Shown: one piece after another, positions 44,506-53,213 of the stretch | How positions within the stretch are numbered: the first letter of the stretch is position 1 | How the letters are laid out: every line of letters begins with the position of its first letter | DNA from: Enterobacteriaceae bacterium UBA7338 | GTDB taxonomy: Bacteria > Pseudomonadota > Gammaproteobacteria > Enterobacterales > Enterobacteriaceae | DNA: 64,000 nt | Assembly: GCA_002480085.1 (NCBI GenBank) | Contig: DKPJ01000008.1 | Coordinates: forward strand, 181,096 to 245,095 | Direction: 5' to 3' | Position numbers and translations under genes: made by a program | Notes under the pieces: generated by a model | What the model saw: the letters and a program-made list of their open reading frames with translations, nothing else | What the model was told of the DNA's origin: nothing | The model's database searches: none

Positions 44506-46089
44506 ATGATGACAAGCCGACGGCTGGTAAGCGCTGTTACCGTTGTCCTGATCCTTGCGGTGCTCATCCCGGTAGGACTGAGCATCTGGCTGGCGCACCG
44601 CCAGGCGCAGGAGACCTTTATAAAAGAGCTGGACGCTTACGCCACCCGGGTGGTGATGCGCACCCAAAAAGTGGTTCAGCAAGCCAAATTAGCCCTTAAC
44701 GAGATTGACCAGTTTACGGGCGCGCCCTGTAGCCCCGCCCATCTGCTGGCGATGCGCAGGGTTGCCTTCGCTAACCACTACGTGCAGGAGATGATCTACG
44801 TTGACCATCTGCAACCCGTCTGCTCGTCGCTGGAAAACCACAGCCGGGAAGGTATGCTCCCGCCGCCAGAGAGGATCACCCCGGACGGTTACCGGGCCTG
44901 GCTCACCACCCAGAACGATATCGGCTTAAACCGCATCATGGCTGCGCTGGGCAGCGAGCGCCATGTGGTGATGATCGATCCCCTGTCGTTTATCGACGTC
45001 CTGCCCTTTGGCGCATGGCCCATTGACGTGTCTCTGGTCAGCATGACGACCAACCGGCTGATTGCCAGCAGCGGCGGATTCAATCCCGCCATCTGGCAGC
45101 AGGCGCGGCAGAGTACGCTGACACGTTTCCAGAAGAAAGGCACGCTGTATGACGTACGCCGCTTCCCCGAGCTGGGGTTAGCCATTATTACCGCTGCCTC
45201 CCTCGACCCGCTAGGGAAAAACCTGCACCGACAGCTGCTGATTTGGCTTCCGGTCGGCGTGCTGATGAGCCTGCTGATCGCGTTCTTCCTGTTGCGCGTG
45301 CTGCGCCGCCTGCAGTCGCCCCACTATCGCATGCTGGATGCCATTAACGCCCGCGAGATCGAGGTCTACTACCAGCCGATTGTCGCGCTGGGCAGTGGAA
45401 AAGTGGTCGGGGCCGAGGCGCTGGCTCGCTGGCGGCAAGCCGACGGCCGTTTTCTCACGCCGGATATCTTTATTCCGCTCGCGGAGCAGTCTGGCCTGAT
45501 GCCGCGACTCACGCAGCTGATTATTGAGTCGGTATTCAGCGATTTGGGACCGTGGCTACAGCGTCATCCGGATCAACACGTCTCGATCAACCTCGATCCC
45601 GGCGATCTGGTCTCGAAACGCCTTCCCCCTCTGCTCAGCACGCTGCTGACCCGCTGGCAGCTCAGCGCCTCGCAAATTGCCCTTGAGATCACCGAGCGCG
45701 GCTTTGCCGATCCAAAAGTCAGCTCCCCGGCCATTGCCGAACTTCGCCGTGCCGGGCACGCGATCTATATTGACGACTTCGGCACCGGCTACTCCAGCCT
45801 GAGCTATCTGCAAAATCTGGAGGTCGATATTCTGAAAATCGATAAATCCTTTGTGGACGCGCTGGAGTACAAAAACGTCACCCCACACATTATCGAGATG
45901 GCAAAAGCGTTGGGGCTGGCGATGGTCGCGGAGGGGGTTGAGACCGAAGGCCAGCTTGAGTGGCTGCGCAATCATGGCGTGCAGTTCGCCCAGGGCTGGT
46001 TCTACAGCAAGGCGCTGCCAAAGGAGGCGTTTATGGCGTGGGCCGAAGAGAACCTCCGGCCCCACCAGGCTACGCCTGACGCCAGCTAA
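44506..46089 (+). CDS. pdeB: PdeB (YlaB), cyclic-di-GMP phosphodiesterase
   Basis: 527 aa. N-terminal transmembrane helix, periplasmic CSS domain (PVCSSLENH), second membrane segment (LLIWLPVGVLMSLLIAFFLL), then a complete EAL domain: GAEALARW, INLDPGDL, EITERG, IDDFGTGYSSLSYLQ, KIDKSFVD, EGVETEGQ. All catalytic residues appear present, so it should hydrolyse c-di-GMP; CSS domains respond to periplasmic thiol state. Start ATG 44506 has AAGGA 7 nt upstream. Its 3' end overlaps the convergent lacZ by 20 bp. Confidence 0.92.
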   Translation: MMTSRRLVSAVTVVLILAVLIPVGLSIWLAHRQAQETFIKELDAYATRVVMRTQKVVQQAKLALNEIDQFTGAPCSPAHLLAMRRVAFANHYVQEMIYVDHLQPVCSSLENHSREGMLPPPERITPDGYRAWLTTQNDIGLNRIMAALGSERHVVMIDPLSFIDVLPFGAWPIDVSLVSMTTNRLIASSGGFNPAIWQQARQSTLTRFQKKGTLYDVRRFPELGLAIITAASLDPLGKNLHRQLLIWLPVGVLMSLLIAFFLLRVLRRLQSPHYRMLDAINAREIEVYYQPIVALGSGKVVGAEALARWRQADGRFLTPDIFIPLAEQSGLMPRLTQLIIESVFSDLGPWLQRHPDQHVSINLDPGDLVSKRLPPLLSTLLTRWQLSASQIALEITERGFADPKVSSPAIAELRRAGHAIYIDDFGTGYSSLSYLQNLEVDILKIDKSFVDALEYKNVTPHIIEMAKALGLAMVAEGVETEGQLEWLRNHGVQFAQGWFYSKALPKEAFMAWAEENLRPHQATPDAS

Positions 46090-49000
46090 AGGCGTAGCGC
46101 ACTCGCTCCTCAGCCAAAATAAACTCCGGCGACACGCTCGGACTCCACGAGTCGTCGCCGCCTACCCCCATATGAAACGCGTCGAGGTTAAGCCAGCAGC
46201 CCTCCTCTTCGCGCAGCAGATGGTGATGGGTTGTGTCATGGAGCTGACGCTGGCCGTAGCGGCTGAGAGAGAAGTGAAAATACCCATTCAGCCGGTGCGC
46301 ACCGTACTCCAGCTGGCGAGTATCGCAGCGCAGGCCGTTATCGCTGGGGAAGATATAGGGCGTATGCAGCGCGTTGAGCGGCAACGTCCAGAGTCCCTGG
46401 CTTGCCGCCAGCCTGCGGTCAGGGTAGTTCTCATGCGGCCCCAGGCCCAGCCAGCTCGCGGACGCTTCTACCGCAGCCAGCTGGCAGCAGAGACCTACCC
46501 TTGCCGGCGGTGGCGCGTCAGTAGCGATCTGTACCTCAACCTCACCGTGCAGCACGCCGTGGCTGTCGATGCGCCAGCGCTTATCGCTGATAAACAGCAC
46601 CTTGTTCTCATGCTCCCAGGCGTGACGGGTAGTAACGATTACCTCTCCGGCGCTCTCCTTCGCCGCGCAGTGCAGCAGACGCGGCGTCATGGCGTACATG
46701 CCCGCCGCCTTCCAGCGTTCGACCCATGCGTTGGGATCGATGCGCGTCACCTCGCTAACACCAATATCGTTATCAAGCGGCGCGCGGGTAAATTGATCCC
46801 GAACCGGGGTCAGCAGCGTCGGCGTCTCCCCGCGCCACCACTGCTCCAGATCGCCACTGCGGCGCGAGAAGTGCCAGCGCCGATCCTGCCAGCTGACGCT
46901 ATACGCCTCGTCGCTGGTTATCAGCGTCGCGCCTGGACCCGCATCCTCCTGGGGGGCAATAGCCAGCGGCGCAGGCAGCCGCCACTGATCCCACGCGCAG
47001 CGATGGTTCTCCGGCGACCACGCGGTGGCCCGCGGCTGATAAATTTCGACGTTAAGCCACACATCTCCCGGCACGGCAGACAGCGCGGGGGCATCGATCT
47101 CCAGCCGCTGTACGCCCTGGGGCTGGACTGTCAAAGGCTGTTCACCCTCGGCCAGCACCTCGCCGTCGCGGGCAATCTGCCAGCGCAGCACCTCGTTATC
47201 CGCCTGGCGGAAGAGGTATTCGCTGTGGATCTCAACCACCAGCGGCGCGGTGCTAAGCAGACGGAACTGGAAAAACTGCTGCGCGCGCTGGGCCTCGTAG
47301 AGCGCCGGATGCGGGGTACGATCCGGGAAGACCAGCCCGTTCATGCAGAACTGGCGATCGTTTGGGGTATCGCCAAAATCGCCGCCGTAGGCCCAGAAGG
47401 CGTTACCATTTTCATCACGCTTCGTCAGCGCCTGATCGACCCAGTCCCAGACAAAGCCGCCCTGCAGGCGGGGATTATCGCGAAACGCCTGCCAGTATTT
47501 GGCAAAGCCGCCGAAGCTGTTGCCCATCGCATGAGCGTATTCGCAGAGGATCAGCGGGCGCGTCTCATCCGGCAGGGCGATCCACTTCTTAATCGACCAT
47601 TTCGGCACGGCGGGGAAAGGCTGGTCCATATCGACGCGGGCATACATCGGGCAGATAATATCGGTCGCCGCCGTGTTTGCCCCACCGCCTTCATACTGCA
47701 CCGGGCGGGAGGGATCGCTGGACTTCACCCAGCGATAGAGCGCGTCATGGCTTGCGCCGTGACCCGATTCGTTCCCCAGCGACCAGATAACGATCGAGGG
47801 ATGGTTGCGGTCGCGCTGCACCATGCGGGTGACGCGCTCGCTCATGGCGGGGAACCACTGCGGATCGTCCGCCAGACGGCTCATCGGCACCATGCCGTGA
47901 GTCTCAATGTTGGCCTCATCAACGACGTAGAGACCATAGCGATCGCACAGCCGGTACCAGAGAGGATGGTTCGGGTAGTGGGAGCAGCGCACGGCATTAA
48001 AGTTATGCTGCTTCATCAGCTCGATATCGCGACGCATGGTGGCCTCGTCCACCGCCTGGCCGTTTTCCGGGTGGTGCTCATGACGGTTAACCCCGCGGAT
48101 CAGCACAGCCTTGCCGTTGACCTTTAGCTGGCCGTGGCTAATCTCCACCTTGCGGATGCCTACGTCGCAGGCTTCAGCCTCCAGCAGAGTGCCCTCTGCA
48201 TCCAGCAGCGCGACGGTCAGCCGGTAGAGATGCGGCATCTCCGCGCTCCAGAGATCCGGCTTATCGACAGCGAGATCGACGCACAGCCGCTCGGCCCATG
48301 CGCCGCGCTCGTCCACAATCGCGCTGCCGGGGCGCTGCGCTGCGCTGGCGATCTGCTCTTCGCCGCGCCACAGAGTCACCGCCACCCGGCAGTCGGTGAA
48401 CTCACCGGCAAGCTGCACGGTGGTGCTTATCCGGGCATGGTTAAAATCCGCATTTAGCGCGGTCTCGACCCGGAAATCGCTGATGTGCGTTGCAGGCTTA
48501 TGCAGCAGCACCACGTCGCGGAAGATACCACTCATGCGCCACATATCCTGATCCTCCAGATAGCTGCCGTCGCACCAGCGCAGCACCATTACCGCCAGCC
48601 GGTTTGCGCCCGGTCGCAGCACGCCGCTGAGATCGAACTCTGCGGGCAGGCGGCTATCCTGCGAGTAGCCAATCCACTCTCCGTTGCACCAGAGATAGAA
48701 GGCCGAGTTAACCCCTTCAAAAATAATCCGCGTCTGCCCGCTCGCCAGCCATGCCGCATCCACGTCAAAGGTCAGGGAGTAACAGCCGGTAGGGTTCTCC
48801 GCAGGCACAACCGGCGGCGTAACCGGGATCGGGTAGGTGACATTGGTGTAGATCGGCGTATCGAACCCCTGCATCTGCCAGTTTGAGGGGACCGGCATCG
48901 CAACGGCGCTCGCGCAATCCTCATCTATCCAGGTTGCTGGCACCGCTTCCGGAGCAGGATAGAAGCTAAACCGCCACTCGCCGTTGAGCAGTCGCCATGC

Positions 49001-49144
49001 GGGAGAGCGGCTATCCTGGGCCGCTGCTGCGGCGTCACGCCAGCTGCGCAGGGGAACGTGCATCGGCAGGCGGTTCCAGTGGGTCACAACCGGGTTTTCC
49101 CAGTCGCGGCGGGCAAGCAGGGTGTTCAGTGCAGCAGCAGACAT
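46070..49144 (-). CDS. lacZ: LacZ, beta-galactosidase
   Basis: 1024 aa, the same length as E. coli LacZ. Glycoside hydrolase family 2, with acid/base Glu in WSLGNESGHG and nucleophile Glu in LILCEYAHAMGNS. Cleaves lactose and forms allolactose. It lies downstream of lacI on the same strand with a LacI-type operator between. No lacY or lacA follows: the gene runs into pdeB, so the lactose permease must be elsewhere or absent. GAGG precedes ATG 49144. Confidence 0.97.
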   Translation of the reverse strand: MSAAALNTLLARRDWENPVVTHWNRLPMHVPLRSWRDAAAAAQDSRSPAWRLLNGEWRFSFYPAPEAVPATWIDEDCASAVAMPVPSNWQMQGFDTPIYTNVTYPIPVTPPVVPAENPTGCYSLTFDVDAAWLASGQTRIIFEGVNSAFYLWCNGEWIGYSQDSRLPAEFDLSGVLRPGANRLAVMVLRWCDGSYLEDQDMWRMSGIFRDVVLLHKPATHISDFRVETALNADFNHARISTTVQLAGEFTDCRVAVTLWRGEEQIASAAQRPGSAIVDERGAWAERLCVDLAVDKPDLWSAEMPHLYRLTVALLDAEGTLLEAEACDVGIRKVEISHGQLKVNGKAVLIRGVNRHEHHPENGQAVDEATMRRDIELMKQHNFNAVRCSHYPNHPLWYRLCDRYGLYVVDEANIETHGMVPMSRLADDPQWFPAMSERVTRMVQRDRNHPSIVIWSLGNESGHGASHDALYRWVKSSDPSRPVQYEGGGANTAATDIICPMYARVDMDQPFPAVPKWSIKKWIALPDETRPLILCEYAHAMGNSFGGFAKYWQAFRDNPRLQGGFVWDWVDQALTKRDENGNAFWAYGGDFGDTPNDRQFCMNGLVFPDRTPHPALYEAQRAQQFFQFRLLSTAPLVVEIHSEYLFRQADNEVLRWQIARDGEVLAEGEQPLTVQPQGVQRLEIDAPALSAVPGDVWLNVEIYQPRATAWSPENHRCAWDQWRLPAPLAIAPQEDAGPGATLITSDEAYSVSWQDRRWHFSRRSGDLEQWWRGETPTLLTPVRDQFTRAPLDNDIGVSEVTRIDPNAWVERWKAAGMYAMTPRLLHCAAKESAGEVIVTTRHAWEHENKVLFISDKRWRIDSHGVLHGEVEVQIATDAPPPARVGLCCQLAAVEASASWLGLGPHENYPDRRLAASQGLWTLPLNALHTPYIFPSDNGLRCDTRQLEYGAHRLNGYFHFSLSRYGQRQLHDTTHHHLLREEEGCWLNLDAFHMGVGGDDSWSPSVSPEFILAEERVRYAFSWRQA

Positions 49145-49160
49145 GTTGACCTCATGATTT

Positions 49161-49177
49161 TTGCGAAGCGCTCACAA
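49161..49177 (-). promoter_or_regulatory. lac operator O1 upstream of lacZ
   Basis: Minus-strand TTGTGAGCGCTTCGCAA: the left half TTGTGAGC equals the E. coli lac operator half-site and the whole is an imperfect palindrome. It is 17-33 nt before the lacZ start. The same core TGTGAGCGCTTCGC recurs at 50305. Confidence 0.85.
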
Positions 49178-49261
49178 TTTTTCGTACGATGCCCGGACAA
49201 GGGAGAAAGGTAAAGGATCACCATCGCCAGAAGCGGGGTCGATCACAAAAGCAGAGGGTTT

Positions 49262-50248
49262 TCAAGCCGAGCTGCGGATGACCAGCGTCACCGGCAGCAG
49301 CGTCTGGCTTAGCTCAGCATCCGCGGGCGGCTGGAGCAGCCACTCCACGCTGCGCTCCCCTGCCTCCTTAAAGGCCTGACGTACCGTCGTCAGCGGTGGC
49401 GTATACCATGCGCTGTCGGCGGTATCGTCATAGCCGACAACCGCGATTTGACCGGGAACCGCGATCCCCTTTTCCGCACAGGCGCGCAGTACGCCAAGCG
49501 CCATCTGATCGTTCGCCACCAGAATGGCGTCAGGCAGTGGCTGCGAAGCCAGCAGCCGCTGCGCTTGCTCGTAGCCTGAAGCTGCGCTCCAGTCGCCGTA
49601 CGCGCTGGCAGCTGGGGTGACGTTTGCGTTTGCCATGGTTTCCAGCCAGCCCGCAAGACGCGCCCGCGCTGAGACCGAACTCTGCGGCCCGCCCAGCAGG
49701 GCGATAACGCGATGGCCAAGGTTTAAAACATGTTTGGCTCCCAGCCTTGCCCCCTGTGCGGCGTCAAACACCAGGCTATTGACCTTCGCCGTCGGGCTGA
49801 CGTCGAGAAACAGCGTGGGCGTCGGCTGAGCCAGCGCCGCCAGCTCTTCGGCCTGGTCATCCTCCAGCGGCAAATTGATCAGCAGTCCGGTAACCCGCTG
49901 GGCCAGCAGCTCCTGTAACGCCAGCAGGCAGGCCGCCTGGCTCGCCTGTTCGGGCATAGCGATGATCGTTCCGGCCCCGGCCTGCGCGGCGCGGTTTTTT
50001 ACCGCCGAGGCGATCTGGGACGGCGCATGGAGAGCCAGATCGCTGGTGAGTAGCCCCAACGTACGGCTACGCTTGCCCGCCAGCTGCTGCGCGCCACGGT
50101 TAGGAACGTAGTTCAGTTCGCGCATGGCAAAGAGCACTTTCTCGCGGGTACGCGCCGAGACGTGCTCCGCCTGGTTAATCACGCGGGAGACGGTCTGGTA
50201 GGAGACGCCCGCATAGCGGGCAACATCGTAAAGCGTAATGGATTTCAT
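49262..50248 (-). CDS. lacI: LacI, lac repressor without tetramerisation tail
   Basis: 328 aa, against 360 in E. coli. The DNA-binding headpiece (ITLYDVARYAGVSYQTVSRVINQAEHVS) is nearly the E. coli sequence, including the YQ recognition residues, followed by the hinge and periplasmic-binding-protein-like core (SSVSARARLAGW, LVANDQMALG, GYDDTADSAWYTPPLTT). It ends at VTLVIRSSA, lacking the C-terminal leucine heptad helix, so it should be a dimer. The start at 50248 is set by homology; the longer ORF to 50383 is rejected. Confidence 0.93.
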   Translation of the reverse strand: MKSITLYDVARYAGVSYQTVSRVINQAEHVSARTREKVLFAMRELNYVPNRGAQQLAGKRSRTLGLLTSDLALHAPSQIASAVKNRAAQAGAGTIIAMPEQASQAACLLALQELLAQRVTGLLINLPLEDDQAEELAALAQPTPTLFLDVSPTAKVNSLVFDAAQGARLGAKHVLNLGHRVIALLGGPQSSVSARARLAGWLETMANANVTPAASAYGDWSAASGYEQAQRLLASQPLPDAILVANDQMALGVLRACAEKGIAVPGQIAVVGYDDTADSAWYTPPLTTVRQAFKEAGERSVEWLLQPPADAELSQTLLPVTLVIRSSA

Positions 50249-50304
50249 GGTGTTACCCTGGCAGCTGGCGTGCCGCCAGTGTAACCCAAACCGCTCAGCG
50301 TTGC

Positions 50305-50318
50305 TGTGAGCGCTTCGC
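50305..50318 (+). promoter_or_regulatory. Second lac operator upstream of lacI
   Basis: TGTGAGCGCTTCGC on the plus strand is identical over 14 bases to the core of the lacZ operator, in opposite orientation, 57-70 bp before the lacI start. It probably mediates lacI autoregulation. Confidence 0.75.
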
Positions 50319-50322
50319 GGGT

Positions 50323-50937
50323 TTACAACGTGCTCTCCTGCGGCTGGCTGACCGGCGCAACGCGGGACGGCTGGCGAAACCACGGCAAACAGAGCTGGAT
50401 CAGCGGGCCAATCGCCAGCGCGTAGAGCACCGTTCCGACGCCAAAGGTGCCGCCCATCGCGCAGCCCAGCAGCAGGACGCTCACCTCGATGGCGGTACGC
50501 ACCATGCGCACCGACCAGCCGGTGCGGGCGTTGATGCCGGTCATCAGGCCGTCGCGCGGGCCAGCGCCGAACCCGGCACCAATATACATCCCGGTCGCCA
50601 GCGCGTTGACCACCACAGCAGCTAACAGCAGCAGGCTGCGGGCCAGCAGCGACTCCAGGGGTGGCATCAACGCCAGCGCAGCGTCCGCCGCTAACCCAAT
50701 CACCACCACGTTACTGATGGTGCCCAGGCCCGGACGCTGACGCAGGGGGATCCACAGCAGCAGCACCAGCGCGCCGACGGCGATCATCACGAGGCCAATA
50801 TTGAGCGAAAGAAGCTGCGCCACGCCGAGATGAAACACGTTCCACGGATCGGCACCGAGATCCGCCCGGACAAACATGGCGGTAGAGACGCCGTAGAACG
50901 TCAGGCCGATATAGAGTTGCAGAAGTCGCCGCAGCAT
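50323..50937 (-). CDS. yczE: YczE-like membrane protein
   Basis: 204 aa with about five transmembrane helices and the YczE signatures LYIGLTFYGVSTAMFVRADLGADPWNVFH and GTGMYIGAGFGAGPRDGLM-type loop (ATGMYIGAGFGAGPRDGLM). Function unknown. Divergent from a MocR-type regulator, the typical yczR-yczE arrangement. Confidence 0.82.
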   Translation of the reverse strand: MLRRLLQLYIGLTFYGVSTAMFVRADLGADPWNVFHLGVAQLLSLNIGLVMIAVGALVLLLWIPLRQRPGLGTISNVVVIGLAADAALALMPPLESLLARSLLLLAAVVVNALATGMYIGAGFGAGPRDGLMTGINARTGWSVRMVRTAIEVSVLLLGCAMGGTFGVGTVLYALAIGPLIQLCLPWFRQPSRVAPVSQPQESTL

Positions 50938-50950
50938 AGCTCACCTTATT

Positions 50951-50983
50951 CAGTAAAAGAGAGTGACATCCTCTCTCTTACTG
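50951..50983. promoter_or_regulatory. Inverted-repeat operator between yczE and yczR
   Basis: CAGTAAAAGAGAG, 7-nt spacer, CTCTCTCTTACTG: arms complementary at 12 of 13 positions, placed 14 bp before yczE and 42 bp before yczR. Very probably the site bound by YczR. Confidence 0.75.
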
Positions 50984-51024
50984 GCATTATCATTAATGAC
51001 CAGTTTTGAAAAAGTGGACTGCCT

Positions 51025-52452
51025 ATGTCATCACGTCGATTTGGAAGCCAGTCGCTGGCGCGCCTGCTGGGCCAGTGGCAACATACCGCCTCGCGCACGC
51101 CGCTGTGGCAGCAGCTTGCCCAGGCGCTGCGGATGCTGATCCTCGACGGTCGGCTGGCGCTGGAGACCCGCCTGCCGGGCGAGCGCGAGCTGGCTGCGGC
51201 CCTCGGCATCAGCCGCACTACCGTGGCCAGCGCGCTGGCACAGCTGCGTGACGAGGGCTTTCTTTTCAGCCGCCACGGCAGCGGCTCCATCGTCATGCTC
51301 CCCGAAAGCAGCCGCACGGTGCCGACCCGCACCAACCCAGGCAATGCGCTGGATCTCTCCACCGCCTCGCTGGGGGCCAGTCCGGAGATCCACCAGGCGT
51401 ATCAGCAGGCGCTGATCGCCATGCCGCAGCACTTTGTCTCTACCGGCTACGATCAGCAAGGGCTGCTGACATTACGGGAAGCGATCGCGGCCCGCTACGC
51501 TGCGCGCGGCCTGCCTACCCGGCCTGATGAAGTGATGATTGTTAACGGGGCGCTTAGCGGATTTGCGCTGATCCTGCGCCTGCTGACCGGGCCGGGCGAT
51601 CGGGTCGTGGTCGATCACCCTACCTACCCGCTGGCGATAGCGGCAATTGAGGGAGCATCCTGTCGCCCGGTTGGCGTGGCGCTGCCGCAGCAGGGCTGGG
51701 ATAGCGACGGGCTGGCGGCAACTATCGCTCAGACCTCGCCGAGGCTCGCCTACCTGATGCCGGATTTTCACAATCCCACCGGCCGCTGCATGGACGCCGC
51801 CACCCGGCAAACCGTGGCGGAGATTGCCGCCCGCACGCGCACGACGCTGGTAGTGGACGAAACCATGGCCGATCTCTGGTATGACGCCCCGCCCCCTCCT
51901 CCGCTGGCGGCTTTCAGCCCGGATGCGTCGGTGATTTCCCTCGGCTCCGCCGCCAAGAGCTTCTGGGGAGGACTGCGGCTGGGCTGGATCCGCGCCCCGG
52001 CCCGCACCATCGCCTCGCTGGTGCAGATGCGTGACACGCTCGATTTAGGTACGCCGGTGCTGGAGCAGCTTGCTGCCCGCTGGCTGATTGAGAATGGGGA
52101 GTCATTTTTGCCCGCCCATCGGCAGAAGCTTGCCGCCCACCGGGATGCCTGCCTGCGTCTGATGCAGATGTTTTTTCCGCAGTGGCAGACGCAGATTCCG
52201 CAGGGTGGACTCTCTTTCTGGGTAGAGCTGCCGGAAGCGCTGGCAACGCGATTTGCTACCGGTGCAGAGAGCGCCGGTATCCACCTGGGAGCAGGAACGC
52301 GCTTTGGCCTGGCGGGGGCGTTTGAACGCTATCTGCGTATGCCGTTTACCCAACCGGAGACGGTATTGCAGGAGGCGTTTATGGCCCTACAGCCAATATG
52401 GACTTCGTTAATTAACCAGCCGCCGCTTATACGGCAGCGGAAATATATTTAA
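51025..52452 (+). CDS. yczR: YczR, MocR-family (GntR-aminotransferase) regulator
   Basis: 475 aa. N-terminal GntR winged helix (LPGERELAAALGISRTTVASALAQLRDEGF) joined by a linker to a fold-type I aminotransferase domain with DFHNPTGR, DETMADLWYD and the PLP lysine in SLGSAAKSFWGG. MocR proteins bind PLP and regulate rather than transaminate. Paired divergently with yczE, which it presumably controls through the repeat at 50951. Confidence 0.88.
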   Translation: MSSRRFGSQSLARLLGQWQHTASRTPLWQQLAQALRMLILDGRLALETRLPGERELAAALGISRTTVASALAQLRDEGFLFSRHGSGSIVMLPESSRTVPTRTNPGNALDLSTASLGASPEIHQAYQQALIAMPQHFVSTGYDQQGLLTLREAIAARYAARGLPTRPDEVMIVNGALSGFALILRLLTGPGDRVVVDHPTYPLAIAAIEGASCRPVGVALPQQGWDSDGLAATIAQTSPRLAYLMPDFHNPTGRCMDAATRQTVAEIAARTRTTLVVDETMADLWYDAPPPPPLAAFSPDASVISLGSAAKSFWGGLRLGWIRAPARTIASLVQMRDTLDLGTPVLEQLAARWLIENGESFLPAHRQKLAAHRDACLRLMQMFFPQWQTQIPQGGLSFWVELPEALATRFATGAESAGIHLGAGTRFGLAGAFERYLRMPFTQPETVLQEAFMALQPIWTSLINQPPLIRQRKYI

Positions 52453-52486
52453 TGTGACTGCGATCGGTTAACCGATCGCAATATTC

Positions 52487-52699
52487 CTACTGCCGGGGAA
52501 TGGGGAAACCTTTCAAGGCAATAATAAAACTCTCGCCCTGTTTCTTTATTTTTGCGCCAGCATCACACCACTCTGAGGCAATACGAAAAAACTCATCTGT
52601 CCCGACATTCCAGTTCAGACGAACCTGTTTTACGTAGCCGGAGCGCAGCTGCTCACAGGCTTCAGCATAGTTGCTGGCGGTTGACTGTAGCGGCTTCAT
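52487..52699 (-). CDS. Unknown 70-residue protein coupled to an RHH protein
   Basis: 70 aa (MKPLQSTASNYAEACEQLRS at the start, FIIALKGFPIPRQ at the end). No family recognised. Predicted short N-terminal helix, strand VKQVRLNWN, helix DEFFRIASEWCDAG, strands KIKKQG-ESFIIALKG. It overlaps the upstream ribbon-helix-helix gene by 4 nt (ATGA), the layout of type II toxin-antitoxin modules, but identity as toxin is only inferred. Confidence 0.6.
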   Translation of the reverse strand: MKPLQSTASNYAEACEQLRSGYVKQVRLNWNVGTDEFFRIASEWCDAGAKIKKQGESFIIALKGFPIPRQ

Positions 52700-52944
52700 T
52701 TTTTCTTCTTCAGCAGTTTACGTAACGCCTTGATCTCTTTAACGCTCAACGCCGAGGCGTTCTCTTCCTCGGTATGCTGGCTGTCGATATCATCTTCTGA
52801 GACCGCCTCGCCGTTGGACTCAAAGGCCAGCTGGAGTAGCTTTTCGGTTGCCGTGCTTAAGTTCTCATTATTCGCCTCTGCATACTGGCGAAGTTTCTCT
52901 TTTACTGCTTCGTCAATTTTTACGTTTAACACTGCGCTGACCAT
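52696..52944 (-). CDS. Ribbon-helix-helix DNA-binding protein, antitoxin-like
   Basis: 82 aa. The N-terminal half VLNVKIDEAVKEKLRQYAEANNENLSTATEKLLQLAFES has the strand-helix-helix pattern of RHH/Arc-type regulators; the C-terminal half is charged, ending KALRKLLKKKK. Two palindromes about 95-120 bp upstream are probable binding sites. First gene of a two-gene unit. Confidence 0.7.
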   Translation of the reverse strand: MVSAVLNVKIDEAVKEKLRQYAEANNENLSTATEKLLQLAFESNGEAVSEDDIDSQHTEEENASALSVKEIKALRKLLKKKK

Positions 52945-53037
52945 GATTATCCCTTTCGGTATAAATGAGACGAGTAATTAATACACCAGCTTTATGCGTT
53001 GATCCAGAAATAGTTTTCCTAAAACGCTTTCGATCAC

Positions 53038-53067
53038 ATTACTGTAATATTACTGTGGCAGTAATAT
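53038..53067 (-). promoter_or_regulatory. Tandem palindromes upstream of the RHH gene
   Basis: ATTAC-T-GTAAT (53038-53048) abuts ATATTACTG-TGG-CAGTAATAT (53047-53067), a perfect 9-bp inverted repeat with a 3-nt centre. All share the ATTACTG half-site, as expected for cooperative RHH dimers. Confidence 0.7.
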
Positions 53068-53213
53068 ATGACATAAAAATGACAATAGCATTTCAGTTTA
53101 ATGACAAATAGATATCAGGCAATACGACAGAGGCGTGATTTTAGATAAGGCTATAGATTGCCGATGCGAAAGCCTCGCTCGGCAATGTTGGATTCAGGAG
53201 AGAAGTAAACCGC

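Noticed and set aside
45851..48127. 758-codon plus-strand ORF opposite lacZ
   Set aside because: It lies antisense to a full-length lacZ, has no ribosome site and reads as low-complexity Arg/His/Gln-rich sequence typical of shadow frames in GC-rich genes.
49178..49261. CRP site of the lac promoter
   Set aside because: Only one half (TGTGA) is present near 49250 and the second half does not match, so no site was called.
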